Source of the DNA: a virus
Direction: 5' to 3' (one strand)
IMG/VR virus record: IMGVR_UViG_3300032047_002388
Span: 1-64,000 of that record
DNA: 64,000 bases
Shown here: positions 16,816-25,867 of the stretch, piece after piece
Position numbering within the stretch: the first letter of the stretch is position 1
Layout: each line of letters opens with the position of its first letter
The notes under the pieces: generated by a model
Database searches by the model: none
What the model saw: the letters and a program-made list of their open reading frames with translations, nothing else
Told to the model about the DNA's origin: nothing
Translations under genes and position numbers: made by a program

Positions 16816-17007
16816 ATGTTAACATCTGCACACTATGAAACTATTAGAAAAATGATTCGATACTTTTCTAAAAATATCAAGGTAGAGAATGGTAATAAAA
16901 ATAAAGTAGAATTTTTAGATACGATGTTAAGACAACAATTCTATAATAGAAATGAAAGAGGATTGTTAAATAAAATGAGAACAGTTTACTTAGACCAATG
17001 GAGATAG
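16816..17007 (+). CDS. hypothetical 63-aa basic protein
   Basis: The ATG at 16816 is preferred; an in-frame TTG at 16795 would add seven residues. The product is basic and helical (YETIRKMIRYFSKNI, FLDTMLRQQFYNRNERG). It overlaps the Smr-like gene by 10 nt. No family recognised. Confidence 0.65.
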   Translation: MLTSAHYETIRKMIRYFSKNIKVENGNKNKVEFLDTMLRQQFYNRNERGLLNKMRTVYLDQWR

Positions 17008-17210
17008 ATTTACATGGAATGACTCACGAACAAGCAGTTTTAGAGACAGAGAATTTATTACTAATGGAATACAAATACGCAGATGAGTTCAAAGTAATCA
17101 CAGGCAACTCACCAAAACTTCAAGATAAAATTACAGAGATGTTAGACAAACATGGATTCAGATGGTACATACCCTCATGGAATCTTGGAGTTGTGATGGT
17201 AAGTTATTAA
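16998..17210 (+). CDS. stand-alone mini Smr domain protein
   Basis: The 70-residue protein starts EIDLHGMTHEQAV and has FKVITGNSPKLQDKI, the DLHGxx and TGxG-like (here TGNS) blocks of the small MutS-related (Smr) nuclease domain. Smr domains nick branched DNA or cleave RNA. It lacks any other domain and ends just before a promoter. Confidence 0.75.
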   Translation: MEIDLHGMTHEQAVLETENLLLMEYKYADEFKVITGNSPKLQDKITEMLDKHGFRWYIPSWNLGVVMVSY

Positions 17211-17219
17211 AAAATGCCA

Positions 17220-17250
17220 TTGTAGTCTAAAATATTTTTTGTATATTAGC
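17220..17250 (+). promoter_or_regulatory. Bacteroidota-type promoter (ATTGTRGTCTC class)
   Basis: TTG at 17220-17222 in GCCATTGTAGTCTA, a 19-nt spacer, TATATTAGC at 17242-17250. It decides the start of the next gene at 17269. Confidence 0.75.
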
Positions 17251-17268
17251 AAATATAAGATTAAAATT

Positions 17269-17478
17269 ATGAGTTTAAGAGATACAGTAAAAGATTGGTT
17301 AAGAGAGGGTAAGGAGATTAAACCAAAAAATCCTCTTTGTTCAAAAAGGTTGGTTATTAAAAACCTAAATCAAATCAAACAATTATTGGAAGAAGATTCC
17401 CCAATGATTGCAAAGGAAAGAATAAAGTTCTTAATATCAGATATTGAGAATGGAAAATTAAACGCAGGAAATTTATAA
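17269..17478 (+). CDS. hypothetical 69-aa protein
   Basis: The start at 17269 is chosen because the frame's earlier ATG at 17239 lies inside the promoter. Basic, helical product (SLRDTVKDWLREGKEIK). First gene of a run of small genes up to 18829. Function unknown. Confidence 0.7.
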   Translation: MSLRDTVKDWLREGKEIKPKNPLCSKRLVIKNLNQIKQLLEEDSPMIAKERIKFLISDIENGKLNAGNL

Positions 17479-17493
17479 TTAATAAATAATAAA

Positions 17494-17628
17494 ATGGCAA
17501 AACAAACAAGTGAATGGATGACTAGGTTGGTGGAGAAATACCGCATCCCCTCTGAGAAGAGTAAACCAATCAAAATTTTAACTGAAGAACAATTAAAAAG
17601 GATAAAAAAGAACGATGGGAAGAATTAA
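17494..17628 (+). CDS. hypothetical 44-aa basic protein
   Basis: Encodes SEWMTRLVEKYRIPSEKSKPIK-type sequence, Lys-rich, overlapping the next gene by 14 nt in another frame. No family recognised. Confidence 0.55.
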   Translation: MAKQTSEWMTRLVEKYRIPSEKSKPIKILTEEQLKRIKKNDGKN

Positions 17629-17896
17629 AAAACTATTAGATGAACAAACTTATATAATGAGTTTGGGTGAAGAACAAGAATTAAACAAAGAATTTGAAGA
17701 TTTCAAGAATTCACAAGAATATGTTGCAAAAGTAAATGAAGAGTTCAACTTACATAAATCAAAATATTCTGATGCTGAGGTTGATAACGCTATTAAATAC
17801 GCATTTGAATGTATCCAACTACCACCAGAAGAGATTGGAATCAATGTATATCAGAAGTTGTGGAGACAACATTTCTATGAAATTTTAAACAGTTAA
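17615..17896 (+). CDS. hypothetical 93-aa acidic protein
   Basis: Glu/Lys-rich and mostly helical, with a C-terminal LWRQHFYEIL. Its start lies in the end of the previous small gene and its stop is 1 nt before the next. Probably part of the promoter-17220 operon. Confidence 0.75.
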   Translation: MGRIKKLLDEQTYIMSLGEEQELNKEFEDFKNSQEYVAKVNEEFNLHKSKYSDAEVDNAIKYAFECIQLPPEEIGINVYQKLWRQHFYEILNS

Positions 17897-17897
17897 A

Positions 17898-18395
17898 ATG
17901 GCTTATAATCCCTTCAGATGGTACACACAAGGTAAGTACCGAAAGAAACCACTTAAGAAAGCATCACCACTTCTATCCAAGATTAGAAATGGAGATTTTG
18001 AATCATCACCTTTTTTCAGAGAGGCAAAAGATAATGAAAAGTTATACGATAAAATGTATAATGAATTCATGGAATCATCACATATTTCTGATGAGAATGA
18101 TAAAAAGGTAGAAGCCCATCAACACGCAAAGATGAAGAGAATCAAGGCACAAAAGTTAATGGAGAAGGGATTAGAAGAAGAGTTAACAAGATTGAAAGAA
18201 CTAAGAAGTGAATTAACTAGAGAGTTTGGTAAAGATTTATGGGAAGAATCATTGGAGAGACAGAGAGGAAAAGGAAGAACCGAAGATTTATATTTTTGGT
18301 ATAAAAAACAGATGAAGTTAGGTCAAACACCATCTGAAATCGCAATAGCATTAGGTAGGAAAACTACAAAAGGTCTATTACCTAATATTTATTAA
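17898..18395 (+). CDS. hypothetical 165-aa highly charged protein
   Basis: Lys/Glu-rich helical protein, with an N-terminal NPFRWYTQGKYRKKP and a long central helix (KRIKAQKLMEKGLEEEL). A C-terminal IAIALGRKTTKGLLPNIY resembles a small helix-turn-helix element. May bind nucleic acid; no family recognised. Confidence 0.75.
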   Translation: MAYNPFRWYTQGKYRKKPLKKASPLLSKIRNGDFESSPFFREAKDNEKLYDKMYNEFMESSHISDENDKKVEAHQHAKMKRIKAQKLMEKGLEEELTRLKELRSELTREFGKDLWEESLERQRGKGRTEDLYFWYKKQMKLGQTPSEIAIALGRKTTKGLLPNIY

Positions 18396-18396
18396 T

Positions 18397-18573
18397 ATGA
18401 AAGATACTCTACTAGAGAAGGCAATCAAAGTTATAGATTCATGTAAAAATGATATCCATTTTGATGGTGCAATCAGATATGTAGATAATTTCAAAAAGTT
18501 TAGTACTCAGAAAGAGTACGATTTTATATTAACCCATTTACATAAAAAATTAAATAGTTATAATGGAAATTAA
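18397..18573 (+). CDS. hypothetical 58-aa protein
   Basis: Starts one base after the previous stop and overlaps the next gene by 11 nt. Sequence KAIKVIDSCKNDIHFDGA suggests a small helical fold. Unknown function. Confidence 0.6.
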   Translation: MKDTLLEKAIKVIDSCKNDIHFDGAIRYVDNFKKFSTQKEYDFILTHLHKKLNSYNGN

Positions 18574-18829
18574 GAAGAGTAGATATGGACAAGACCGTTC
18601 ATATGAGAAGATTGATGAGAAGAGAATCCGAGTAACGGGTCAATCTAAATTTGTAAGAGCATCTGAATCAGAAGATGGAACAGTTATTATGTATGATATG
18701 GAAGGTGGTCCATGTTTCAATGTTAACGCAAAGATTAGATATAGACACAAAGATTATGTAATCGAAAAAATTCAACCTCTAAAAAGTGTTCATGAAGATT
18801 TATGTGAGGTTGTACTTCACTTAAAATAA
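18563..18829 (+). CDS. hypothetical 88-aa beta-rich protein
   Basis: Alternating hydrophobic pattern (KRIRVTGQSKFVRAS, VIMYDMEGGPCF, YVIEKIQPL) suggests a small beta barrel. It is followed by a sulfotransferase-like gene after 2 nt. No family recognised. Confidence 0.65.
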   Translation: MEIKKSRYGQDRSYEKIDEKRIRVTGQSKFVRASESEDGTVIMYDMEGGPCFNVNAKIRYRHKDYVIEKIQPLKSVHEDLCEVVLHLK

Positions 18830-18831
18830 AA

Positions 18832-19587
18832 ATGTTTCAGAATCAGTATTTTAGTAATTACTTTATTCTATGTTATGATTCAGTAAGAGATATTGTATTT
18901 GTAACAACTCAAAAATGTGGACAAACATTTATTGGTACACATTTAGATGGAGTTCATTTTGAAGTAATGGACCATACAAACATGAGCAGACCTACTTATA
19001 AGTTAGGTGATGCGATTCTACATGAATTTACTGAGGCAGGTTCATCTTTCAAGGAATTATTTAATTGTGAAACAGTTGAAGAAGTACTGAATACAAAACA
19101 ATGTTACTTTGTAATTAGAAATCCAAAGAAGAGATTTTTCTCAGGTATAGCACAAATACTAACACAAAGATTCAAAGAAACTGAAGATGCATCTGATATT
19201 TGGGATTTTAAAAAATATGATGAACCAGAGATAGAAGTTATAAAATACATGAAATCTGATAAAGGACAGGATTGGTTAAGAAAAGAACTATCCAAGTTAT
19301 CATTATCAGATTTGGATGATGAACATATCTATCCTATTTTTGATTTCTATACAAAATATCTATGGAGACCACACCACAAGACAATCAATTTAAACGATTT
19401 ATCTTCGTGGTTTGAAGGAGTAGAACCTAAACGATGGAATCCATATTTAGTAAACGATAAAAGTGAGATATATAAAAAATGGATTTTGGATTCAAAACAT
19501 CCGATTCATAAATTGCTTTTAGAGTATGGTGATATTTATAATAAAGAAGTAATTGCATGGGAAAATCTAAAAAGGGAAGAGTGTTAA
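18832..19587 (+). CDS. sulfotransferase-like protein
   Basis: A 251-residue protein with IVFVTTQKCGQTFIGTHL near residue 25 (5'-phosphosulfate loop position) and CYFVIRNPKKRFFSGIAQIL near residue 95 (3'-phosphate block). Both are in the order of the Sulfotransfer_2 type. The P-loop-like QKCGQT is a variant of xKxGxT. It opens the first sugar/surface island and overlaps the next gene by 31 nt. The sulfated substrate is unknown. Confidence 0.75.
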   Translation: MFQNQYFSNYFILCYDSVRDIVFVTTQKCGQTFIGTHLDGVHFEVMDHTNMSRPTYKLGDAILHEFTEAGSSFKELFNCETVEEVLNTKQCYFVIRNPKKRFFSGIAQILTQRFKETEDASDIWDFKKYDEPEIEVIKYMKSDKGQDWLRKELSKLSLSDLDDEHIYPIFDFYTKYLWRPHHKTINLNDLSSWFEGVEPKRWNPYLVNDKSEIYKKWILDSKHPIHKLLLEYGDIYNKEVIAWENLKREEC

Positions 19588-19892
19588 CTGCGTTTATTGG
19601 TGCTCAAGATATCTACGAGTGGGTAACTAGTGAAGATGGTAGAGCAACAATGTTTCCTATTTTGATGAGTGGTGTTGAAAAGACAATAGAAGAGGATTTA
19701 GAAGAACATCATGTTCTTAGAGTAGAATCTTTGGTAAATTACAATATGCAGAAGTTCAACTTCTATGTCAAGAGAGATGATTTATCCGATACATTAGATA
19801 AAATAATGGAGTGGGCATTAGAAGAAGAAGAATATGAAATCTGTGCAAGAGTTAAAAAAGTAGAAGAGAAACTTGTAAAAGAAGAATTTTGA
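19557..19892 (+). CDS. hypothetical protein with UVR-like C-terminal motif
   Basis: The 111-residue protein ends WALEEEEYEICARVKKVEEKL, close to the UVR-type motif (EEEDYExAAxxRD) used by UvrB/UvrC and Clp adaptors for protein contacts. The 39784 protein here ends with a similar segment. The N-terminal half is unfamiliar. It overlaps the next gene by 4 nt. Confidence 0.65.
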   Translation: MGKSKKGRVLTAFIGAQDIYEWVTSEDGRATMFPILMSGVEKTIEEDLEEHHVLRVESLVNYNMQKFNFYVKRDDLSDTLDKIMEWALEEEEYEICARVKKVEEKLVKEEF

Positions 19893-20632
19893 AAATATTA
19901 GTTATAGGAGATAGTTGTACCGATATATTCGTATATGGTAGTTGTACAAGGTTATGTCCAGAAGCACCCATACCAGTATTCCAACCATCCAAAACCATAA
20001 CAAATCAAGGTATGGCTGGAAACGTTGTTGAAAACCTCAGAGCATTAGGAGTTAGAAAAACTGAACTAATAACAAACAACGAACAAATCCAAAAGACAAG
20101 ATATGTAGAAACCAAATCAAACCAAATGCTACTCAGAGTAGATGGTAATGATAAGGTCTCTAATTCATTTGATTATCGTAAAGTTGATTTTGATTCATAC
20201 GATGCAGTGATTGTTGCAGATTATGATAAAGGATATCTAACTTATCAAGATATAGGTAAAATCGGTGAAAATTCTAAACTATCTTTTATTGATACAAAAA
20301 AGACAATAGGTAGTGGAGATTATTTCAAAGATTATACATTTGTAAAAATGAATGAAGTTGAGTGGGAAAATTGTGTTGAAAAAGGTGCAGTTTATTCTGA
20401 GTGGAAAAAATCATTGATTGTAACTATGTCTGAGAGAGGATGTATGTACGATGAAAAAAGATATCCAGTCGATACTTCAGTTGAGGTTAGAGATTTGAGT
20501 GGTGCAGGAGATACTTGGATGGCATCATTCGTAATGAAATATGTAGAAACAAAAAGTATAGATGAATCAATACAGTTTGCAAATGAAAATGCAACAATAG
20601 TAGTACAAAAAAGAGGTGTTACAACAATATGA
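19889..20632 (+). CDS. PfkB-family sugar kinase, HldE N-domain-like
   Basis: The 247-residue protein starts with a TTG (MKILVIGDSCTDIFVYG) and has IPVFQPSKTITNQGMAGNVVENLRALG, close to the heptose-7-phosphate kinase domain of HldE/RfaE. Near the end LSGAGDTWMASF is the PfkB catalytic motif with Asp as base. It is shorter than the 310-residue HldE kinase. The HldE-like nucleotidyltransferase at 61625 would be the matching second step, 41 kb away. Sugar identity uncertain. Confidence 0.85.
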   Translation: MKILVIGDSCTDIFVYGSCTRLCPEAPIPVFQPSKTITNQGMAGNVVENLRALGVRKTELITNNEQIQKTRYVETKSNQMLLRVDGNDKVSNSFDYRKVDFDSYDAVIVADYDKGYLTYQDIGKIGENSKLSFIDTKKTIGSGDYFKDYTFVKMNEVEWENCVEKGAVYSEWKKSLIVTMSERGCMYDEKRYPVDTSVEVRDLSGAGDTWMASFVMKYVETKSIDESIQFANENATIVVQKRGVTTI

Positions 20633-21039
20633 GAAAATACTTACCAACATTAGGAGAACTTATAGATAGATTAACTATCGTTCAGTTAAAAGAAGTTAAG
20701 ATTCCACAACACAAAGAGGAATATCAAAAAGAAATCAAAGATATCGTACATGATATTAATGAAATATTATTAGATGAAAAACTTCCAAGAGATATCGTTG
20801 ATGGGGATATGATTAGGGCAATAGTGGTGTTATCACAAATGAATACTCATATTTGGGTGAATGAAGATAAAGCAAGAAGTGGTGAAAATAAAGGAAATGA
20901 TTTACTGCTCACTCATGGTTTAAATGGAATCAGAAACACAGCCAAAAATAAAATACAAGAGAAAGTTGGTGGTAGAAAAGATTACAAAATAGATTGTATC
21001 GCATCTGATTTTAAAGATTGGGAAGTATCGTGGGAGTAA
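20629..21039 (+). CDS. GELIDRLTI-family protein of surface-sugar clusters
   Basis: The 136-residue protein has TLGELIDRLTIVQLKE near its start. That motif is seen in uncharacterised helical proteins beside sugar kinases and glycosyltransferases in phages and bacteria. It is mostly helical with no catalytic motif. It overlaps the kinase stop by 4 nt, so it belongs to the same operon. Function unknown. Confidence 0.7.
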   Translation: MRKYLPTLGELIDRLTIVQLKEVKIPQHKEEYQKEIKDIVHDINEILLDEKLPRDIVDGDMIRAIVVLSQMNTHIWVNEDKARSGENKGNDLLLTHGLNGIRNTAKNKIQEKVGGRKDYKIDCIASDFKDWEVSWE

Positions 21040-21554
21040 CTGAAATAAATACCATATTTTCTGAAGTAGAGTTTTCTTATATAAAAAAAGAATTTGAATC
21101 TAGTAAATTTATAGAAAACAATACTTGGGAAGAAGGAATTATACATTTCAGTAAACCAGTAGAGATATCTCAAATAGAAAATAAAGATATTATCAAATTA
21201 ATTAATAATGCAATTAAAAGAACAGGTATATCACCACTAGATAAAAATGTAATCAAGGGTGCTCTATTTTATAAATGGGGACCTGGTTCTTACATTCCAT
21301 GGCATCATGATTCAAATTATTCAGCTGGATTAACAGTATATTTGAACGATGATTGGAATTATAAAAATGGTGGATTATTTGTGTACAAAGATGATGAGGA
21401 TATCAAAACAATAGTACCTCAAAAAAATAAAGGAGTTTTACAAATCGGAGGAGTTGCACATTCAACTACGATAATATCAAAGAGGTCTGAACCGAGAAAA
21501 ACTTTACAGATATTTTTTGATAAGTTTAACGATTTAAATAATTATATTATATGA
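21018..21554 (+). CDS. 2-oxoglutarate/Fe(II) oxygenase
   Basis: A 178-residue protein with IPWHHDSNYSAGLTVYLN (HxD metal ligands), GGLFVY, GVAHST (second His) and PRKTLQIFF (Arg for 2-oxoglutarate), matching the double-stranded beta-helix dioxygenases. The TTG at 21018 is used here; a GTG at 21030 would overlap the previous gene only by 10 nt. Typically hydroxylates prolyl or sugar-type substrates. One of five such enzymes here. Confidence 0.82.
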   Translation: MGSIVGVTEINTIFSEVEFSYIKKEFESSKFIENNTWEEGIIHFSKPVEISQIENKDIIKLINNAIKRTGISPLDKNVIKGALFYKWGPGSYIPWHHDSNYSAGLTVYLNDDWNYKNGGLFVYKDDEDIKTIVPQKNKGVLQIGGVAHSTTIISKRSEPRKTLQIFFDKFNDLNNYII

Positions 21555-22405
21555 CAAGACAAGTATTAGTTACAGGTGGTGCAGGATTTATAGGTTCTAA
21601 CCTAGTGAAACGATTAGTTAAAGAAGGGTATAGAGTTGTATCATTGGATGATTACTCAACAGGCAATAAAGATAATCATATCGAAGGTGTAAAATATATC
21701 ACTGGTGATATTGAATTAATAGAATACATAAAAGGTGATTTTGAAACTTGTTATCATATTGCTGCACAATCAAGAGTACAACCTTCGTTTGATGACCCAA
21801 CAGAATGTTTTAGGGTTAATGTGAAAGGAACTCAAGCAGTGATGGAATGGGCAAGAGCAAACAATATAAAAGTTGTATATGCTGGTTCATCATCCAAACA
21901 CCACAACCCATCAGATTCCCCATATGCTATGTACAAATATCTAGGAGAAGAGGTTTGTAAGTTATATAAGAAAACTTATGATGTTGATGTTAGAATATGT
22001 AGATTTTATAATGTTTATGGACCAGGTGAATCTTTGGATGTAAAATTTGGAAATGTTATAGGTATATGGAGAACCTTAATTGAAGAAGGTAAAGCCCTAC
22101 CAATAGTGGGCGATGGAGAACAGAGAAGAGATTTCACTTATGTGGATGATATTATCGATGGGTTATTTAAGGCATGTAATTCTAATTTTAATCATGCAGA
22201 TGCATGGGAGTTAGGATGTGGTAAAAATTACTCAATAAATGAATTGTTTGGGATGTTTAAAGAAAAGTATCCAAATATAGAAACTAAAACATTACCAGAC
22301 CAAAAAGGAAATTATAGAGAAACATTAAATAGAAATAAAGAGGCAAGAGACCTATTAGGTTGGGAGCCTAGGGATATGTTATACGATTACATAAAATCAT
22401 TATGA
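21551..22405 (+). CDS. NAD-dependent sugar epimerase/dehydratase (extended SDR)
   Basis: The 284-residue protein begins VLVTGGAGFIGSNLVKRL (GxxGxxG NAD site), has YSTGNKDNH, AAQSRVQPS, and YAMYKYLGE (YxxxK active site), and QRRDFTYVDD. This is typical of UDP-glucose 4-epimerase-like enzymes acting on nucleotide sugars. Slightly shorter than 310-330 residues but complete in motifs. Overlaps both neighbours by 4 nt. Confidence 0.92.
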   Translation: MTRQVLVTGGAGFIGSNLVKRLVKEGYRVVSLDDYSTGNKDNHIEGVKYITGDIELIEYIKGDFETCYHIAAQSRVQPSFDDPTECFRVNVKGTQAVMEWARANNIKVVYAGSSSKHHNPSDSPYAMYKYLGEEVCKLYKKTYDVDVRICRFYNVYGPGESLDVKFGNVIGIWRTLIEEGKALPIVGDGEQRRDFTYVDDIIDGLFKACNSNFNHADAWELGCGKNYSINELFGMFKEKYPNIETKTLPDQKGNYRETLNRNKEARDLLGWEPRDMLYDYIKSL

Positions 22406-23181
22406 TAAACAAAAAGAACGAGTGGAATCAAAGTAAATCTAAATGGGGTTTTGGTAGAACCAAAATTGATAACTTTTTAGATGAAGAAACTGCATACCAA
22501 TTATATGAAGAGTGTATGAACGCTCCAAAAGGTGGATGGACAGTATTTACTCGTGCTGGTTCAAGAATGGAAGAGTTCAACGATTTGATTTCATTACCAA
22601 CTGCACATAGGGTAACTTATGATATAATGCATAGTGGTGAGTTTCTATACGAGTTAGAACAAATGACTGGGATTGTAGGATTATTACCAGACCCACATTT
22701 GGTTGGAGCAGGATACTCAATAATCAGAAATAGTAAAGATTTGGGTTGTCATTATGATTTCAATTGGAATGATAGAATCAGATTACATAGAAAACTAACT
22801 TCACTTTTATATATCACACCAGATTGGAATGATGAATGGGGAGGTCATATTCAGTATTGGGATGATAATATAGATGTTAATCCAAACTCACCATTAATTG
22901 AATCAGTATCACCAAAATTTAATCGATTGGTAATCAATGAGAATGTAAAACAAGCACCATACCACAGAGTGAGTGAAGTAAAATCACCAGAGGATAAACC
23001 AAGATGTGCAATAAGATTTTTCTATTATATTTCTACATCAGAATACGATAAAGATAATCCACCACATCGAAGTACATATAAATCAAATGAATATTCACAC
23101 CATAAATTACATGAAGAAGAAAATTGGGATGGACACTTTGTAGGACAAGGTGGTGAAGATTATGGTTATAAACCCAAGTAA
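22402..23181 (+). CDS. 2-oxoglutarate/Fe(II) oxygenase, prolyl-hydroxylase-like
   Basis: The 259-residue protein has CHYDFNWNDR (HxD near residue 114), LTSLLYITPDWNDEWGG, APYHRV (distal His) and RCAIRFFYY (Arg). The C-terminus after residue 220 is polar and unstructured-looking. Such enzymes hydroxylate proteins or small molecules using 2-oxoglutarate. Part of the same overlapping operon as the epimerase. Confidence 0.82.
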   Translation: MINKKNEWNQSKSKWGFGRTKIDNFLDEETAYQLYEECMNAPKGGWTVFTRAGSRMEEFNDLISLPTAHRVTYDIMHSGEFLYELEQMTGIVGLLPDPHLVGAGYSIIRNSKDLGCHYDFNWNDRIRLHRKLTSLLYITPDWNDEWGGHIQYWDDNIDVNPNSPLIESVSPKFNRLVINENVKQAPYHRVSEVKSPEDKPRCAIRFFYYISTSEYDKDNPPHRSTYKSNEYSHHKLHEEENWDGHFVGQGGEDYGYKPK

Positions 23182-24137
23182 TGAAATACATTTTAACATC
23201 AGGTTGTTCATTTACTAATAATACTAGATATAATCCTAATAATAAACTAGCAAGTGAGAACTATCCAAACGAGGATTACAAATCTTGGCCTTACTATTTA
23301 CAGAAAGAAGTAGGAGAGGATTATGAAGTTTGGAATCTTGGTGGTGCAACTAATGATAATATAAGTATTATTAGGGTTTTGTTCTATAATATTAAAGAAT
23401 TGATAAATAAAGGAGTAGATTCTGATGATATTACAATTGTAGGACAGTTCTCAGATATTCATAGAAAAGCAATATATCTACCATCAGAGTGGAATTGGGA
23501 TGAACAATTACAATGGAAAGAACACACCTTAAAATATCACGAACATAATGTATGGAAAAAAGATAAGAATGGATTCTTTTTCCTAACTGGTGGATTTGGA
23601 CCACCTGATAATGAAGATGGAACGATGAATATTTTAGGGTTAAATAAATTCATGGAAGAGTATGATATGAAGGTATTAGGAGAATCCTATATAAACGAAA
23701 CTCTTCAATGGTTAGAAACTTGGGCATTCTTTGAAACATTTTGTATTGATAATGATATCGAAACTTATTGGTTTTGGATGAGAAACAATTTATCACAAGA
23801 GGCTTTTGATTGTCACTTCGGTGCACCTGATATGGATAGTGATAAAACATCAAAAAATATATGGTTGAATGAATATGATATCTTAAAACCATATTTGGAT
23901 GAGGTATCTTTCAATGGTAAAAAGATTTGGTCATATAAAAATTACAATGGATTATTGGAGTGGTGTTACGATAATTATGGTGATTTAAATCCATATCAAG
24001 AAACAGTAGGAATGGATGTAAATCATTATCTAACGAAAGTACAACCAAATAAATGGGGTCACCCATCAAAAGAAATGAATGAAAAATTTGTTAAAGAAGA
24101 ACTATTAAAATTTATTGAATATGGAATCAATGGATAG
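23181..24137 (+). CDS. SGNH-like protein
   Basis: The 318-residue protein begins YILTSGCSFTNN (Ser block) with WNLGGATNDNI (Gly/Asn block) and DITIVGQFSDIHRKAI. The C-terminal D/H block is weak (VQPNKWGHPSKEMNEKF). The middle holds a large insertion with many Trp. Its start overlaps the oxygenase stop by one base. Function unknown; possible esterase or acetyltransferase of glycans. Confidence 0.68.
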   Translation: MKYILTSGCSFTNNTRYNPNNKLASENYPNEDYKSWPYYLQKEVGEDYEVWNLGGATNDNISIIRVLFYNIKELINKGVDSDDITIVGQFSDIHRKAIYLPSEWNWDEQLQWKEHTLKYHEHNVWKKDKNGFFFLTGGFGPPDNEDGTMNILGLNKFMEEYDMKVLGESYINETLQWLETWAFFETFCIDNDIETYWFWMRNNLSQEAFDCHFGAPDMDSDKTSKNIWLNEYDILKPYLDEVSFNGKKIWSYKNYNGLLEWCYDNYGDLNPYQETVGMDVNHYLTKVQPNKWGHPSKEMNEKFVKEELLKFIEYGING

Positions 24138-24804
24138 AGAAGAACTTGAGTGGTATCACAACATTCAAGACCCATGGGATTGGGTTACAGTTTTTGAGAA
24201 TACAGTATCAGAGTATTGTGGTTACAAATATGGAATTGCATGTGATTCAAACTCAAATGCAATCAGATTAATGTTAAATTATTTTGGGATTAACCATACA
24301 CATATTGTTATACCAGCAAGAACCTATGTTTCAGTACCAAATCAAATCATATTGAGTGGCAACTACCCAGTCTTTGAAGATTACAAATGGGATGGATTTT
24401 ATCAATTTGGTAGTGATATTCCAATCATAGATGCTGCAACGGCATTCTATGAAGGTATGGGAAAAGACCACCAAGATAAACATATGATACTTTCATTTCA
24501 TAAGAAAAAGATACTTAATATAGGACAGGGTGGAATGATTCTAACAAATGATGAAAAACTTGTAGAATGGGCAAGACCTATGATTTACGATGGTAGACAC
24601 AAAGATAGAATGTATAAAGATGATGAATTTGAGTGTATTGGATGGCATATGTATATGAGTCCAGAATCTGCGATGAGAGGATTACAAATATTCCATTCAC
24701 CTAGAATCCAAAGTTGGAATGAACATTGTGGTTCATCCAAAGTATATGGTGATTTGAGAAAACAAGAAATATTCAAACCTTATGTAAATGATAACAGTAA
24801 ATAA
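24121..24804 (+). CDS. DegT/DnrJ/EryC1-type sugar aminotransferase, short
   Basis: About 228 residues from the ATG at 24121 (a TTG lies 6 nt upstream). It has EYCGYKYGIACDSNSNAIRL, VIPARTYVSVPNQI, IPIIDAAT and ILSFHKKKILNIGQGGMI. The Lys in this last block is the expected PLP-binding residue, as in DegT-family sugar aminotransferases. The family is usually 370 residues, so the C-terminal third is missing or replaced. It may add an amino group to a nucleotide-linked keto sugar. Confidence 0.82.
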   Translation: MESMDREELEWYHNIQDPWDWVTVFENTVSEYCGYKYGIACDSNSNAIRLMLNYFGINHTHIVIPARTYVSVPNQIILSGNYPVFEDYKWDGFYQFGSDIPIIDAATAFYEGMGKDHQDKHMILSFHKKKILNIGQGGMILTNDEKLVEWARPMIYDGRHKDRMYKDDEFECIGWHMYMSPESAMRGLQIFHSPRIQSWNEHCGSSKVYGDLRKQEIFKPYVNDNSK

Positions 24805-25867
24805 GGAATTAGAGTACGATGTATATTTGGGTGATTGGGGTATTGACCTCACTTCATGTTTTTATGAATACAACAACCAATATCAGAAAGTAATGAGTTG
24901 GAACGAGGAGTGTGATGGATACAACGAAGAACACTTCATTGAATCGGTAAAGGAATTTATTAACAAACACCCAAACAAAACAATTTATGTGATTGATAAA
25001 TATGAAGCACATAGTATGAAAGAACATTCAGGCAAAACAATTCAATCACTTATCAAATTTACAGAACAAAATAAACTAGATATAACCTTTGCAGGTGGTG
25101 GATATGATAAACCAGGATTTCCATTTAGAAAAATAACCTATTGGTTAGGGAATAACGCATTCAAAAACAAAGAGATAAAACCAAGAAAGTTTGATAAACA
25201 CTTTCTGTATATGAATCGAATTCGTAAAAAACAAAGAGAAGAACTACTCTTCAGTATGTATAGAGGAAGATATTTAGATAAATGTTATTGGAGTTGGGCA
25301 TCTAATAATCCAGGTGATGGATTACACAAAACAATTGAAGGTGTTGTGATTGATGGTCAGAATTCACATTTAGAAAATGAAATACTACCTGAATTTTTTA
25401 AATCATTCATATCAATCGTACCAGAAACAAATGTTTGGGTAAATGAACACACAAGAGGAGTAGCATTTCCAACAGAAAAAACAGAGAAATGTTTCACTGC
25501 AGGACAACCATTTATTGCAGTATCTACACCAGGATATCTTAGACAATTGAGAAGTTTAGGATTTAGAACATTTGATGGATTTATAAATGAAGATTATGAT
25601 TCATATTATAATGATAAAGAAAGACACGAAAGAATTATGATGTTGATACATGATATTTCAACTTGGTCACTAGAAAAGTGTGAGAGGATATATAAGGAGA
25701 TGATACCTATATTAAAACACAATCAAGAACTAAACGAGAAATATTTAAAACTTCAGAACGATGCAGGATTCTCATTCATAGATGATATCATTGAAGATGA
25801 GGTGTATGAAGATATGTTAATGAAATCAGAAGATAAACAAAGATATAATCCAGACAGATTAATATGA
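24788..25867 (+). CDS. possible glycosyltransferase with FPTEKT...LRSLGFRTF signature
   Basis: The 359-residue protein overlaps the aminotransferase. Near residue 225 SIVPETNVWVNEHTRGVAF precedes FPTEKTEKCFTAGQPF and TPGYLRQLRSLGFRTF. This block recalls the sugar-nucleotide-binding part of exostosin/fucosyltransferase-like enzymes. It recurs in the 3-1004 and 59512 proteins. The N-terminal half is unfamiliar. Assigned as a sugar-related enzyme by pattern and by the neighbouring sugar genes. Confidence 0.6.
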   Translation: MITVNKELEYDVYLGDWGIDLTSCFYEYNNQYQKVMSWNEECDGYNEEHFIESVKEFINKHPNKTIYVIDKYEAHSMKEHSGKTIQSLIKFTEQNKLDITFAGGGYDKPGFPFRKITYWLGNNAFKNKEIKPRKFDKHFLYMNRIRKKQREELLFSMYRGRYLDKCYWSWASNNPGDGLHKTIEGVVIDGQNSHLENEILPEFFKSFISIVPETNVWVNEHTRGVAFPTEKTEKCFTAGQPFIAVSTPGYLRQLRSLGFRTFDGFINEDYDSYYNDKERHERIMMLIHDISTWSLEKCERIYKEMIPILKHNQELNEKYLKLQNDAGFSFIDDIIEDEVYEDMLMKSEDKQRYNPDRLI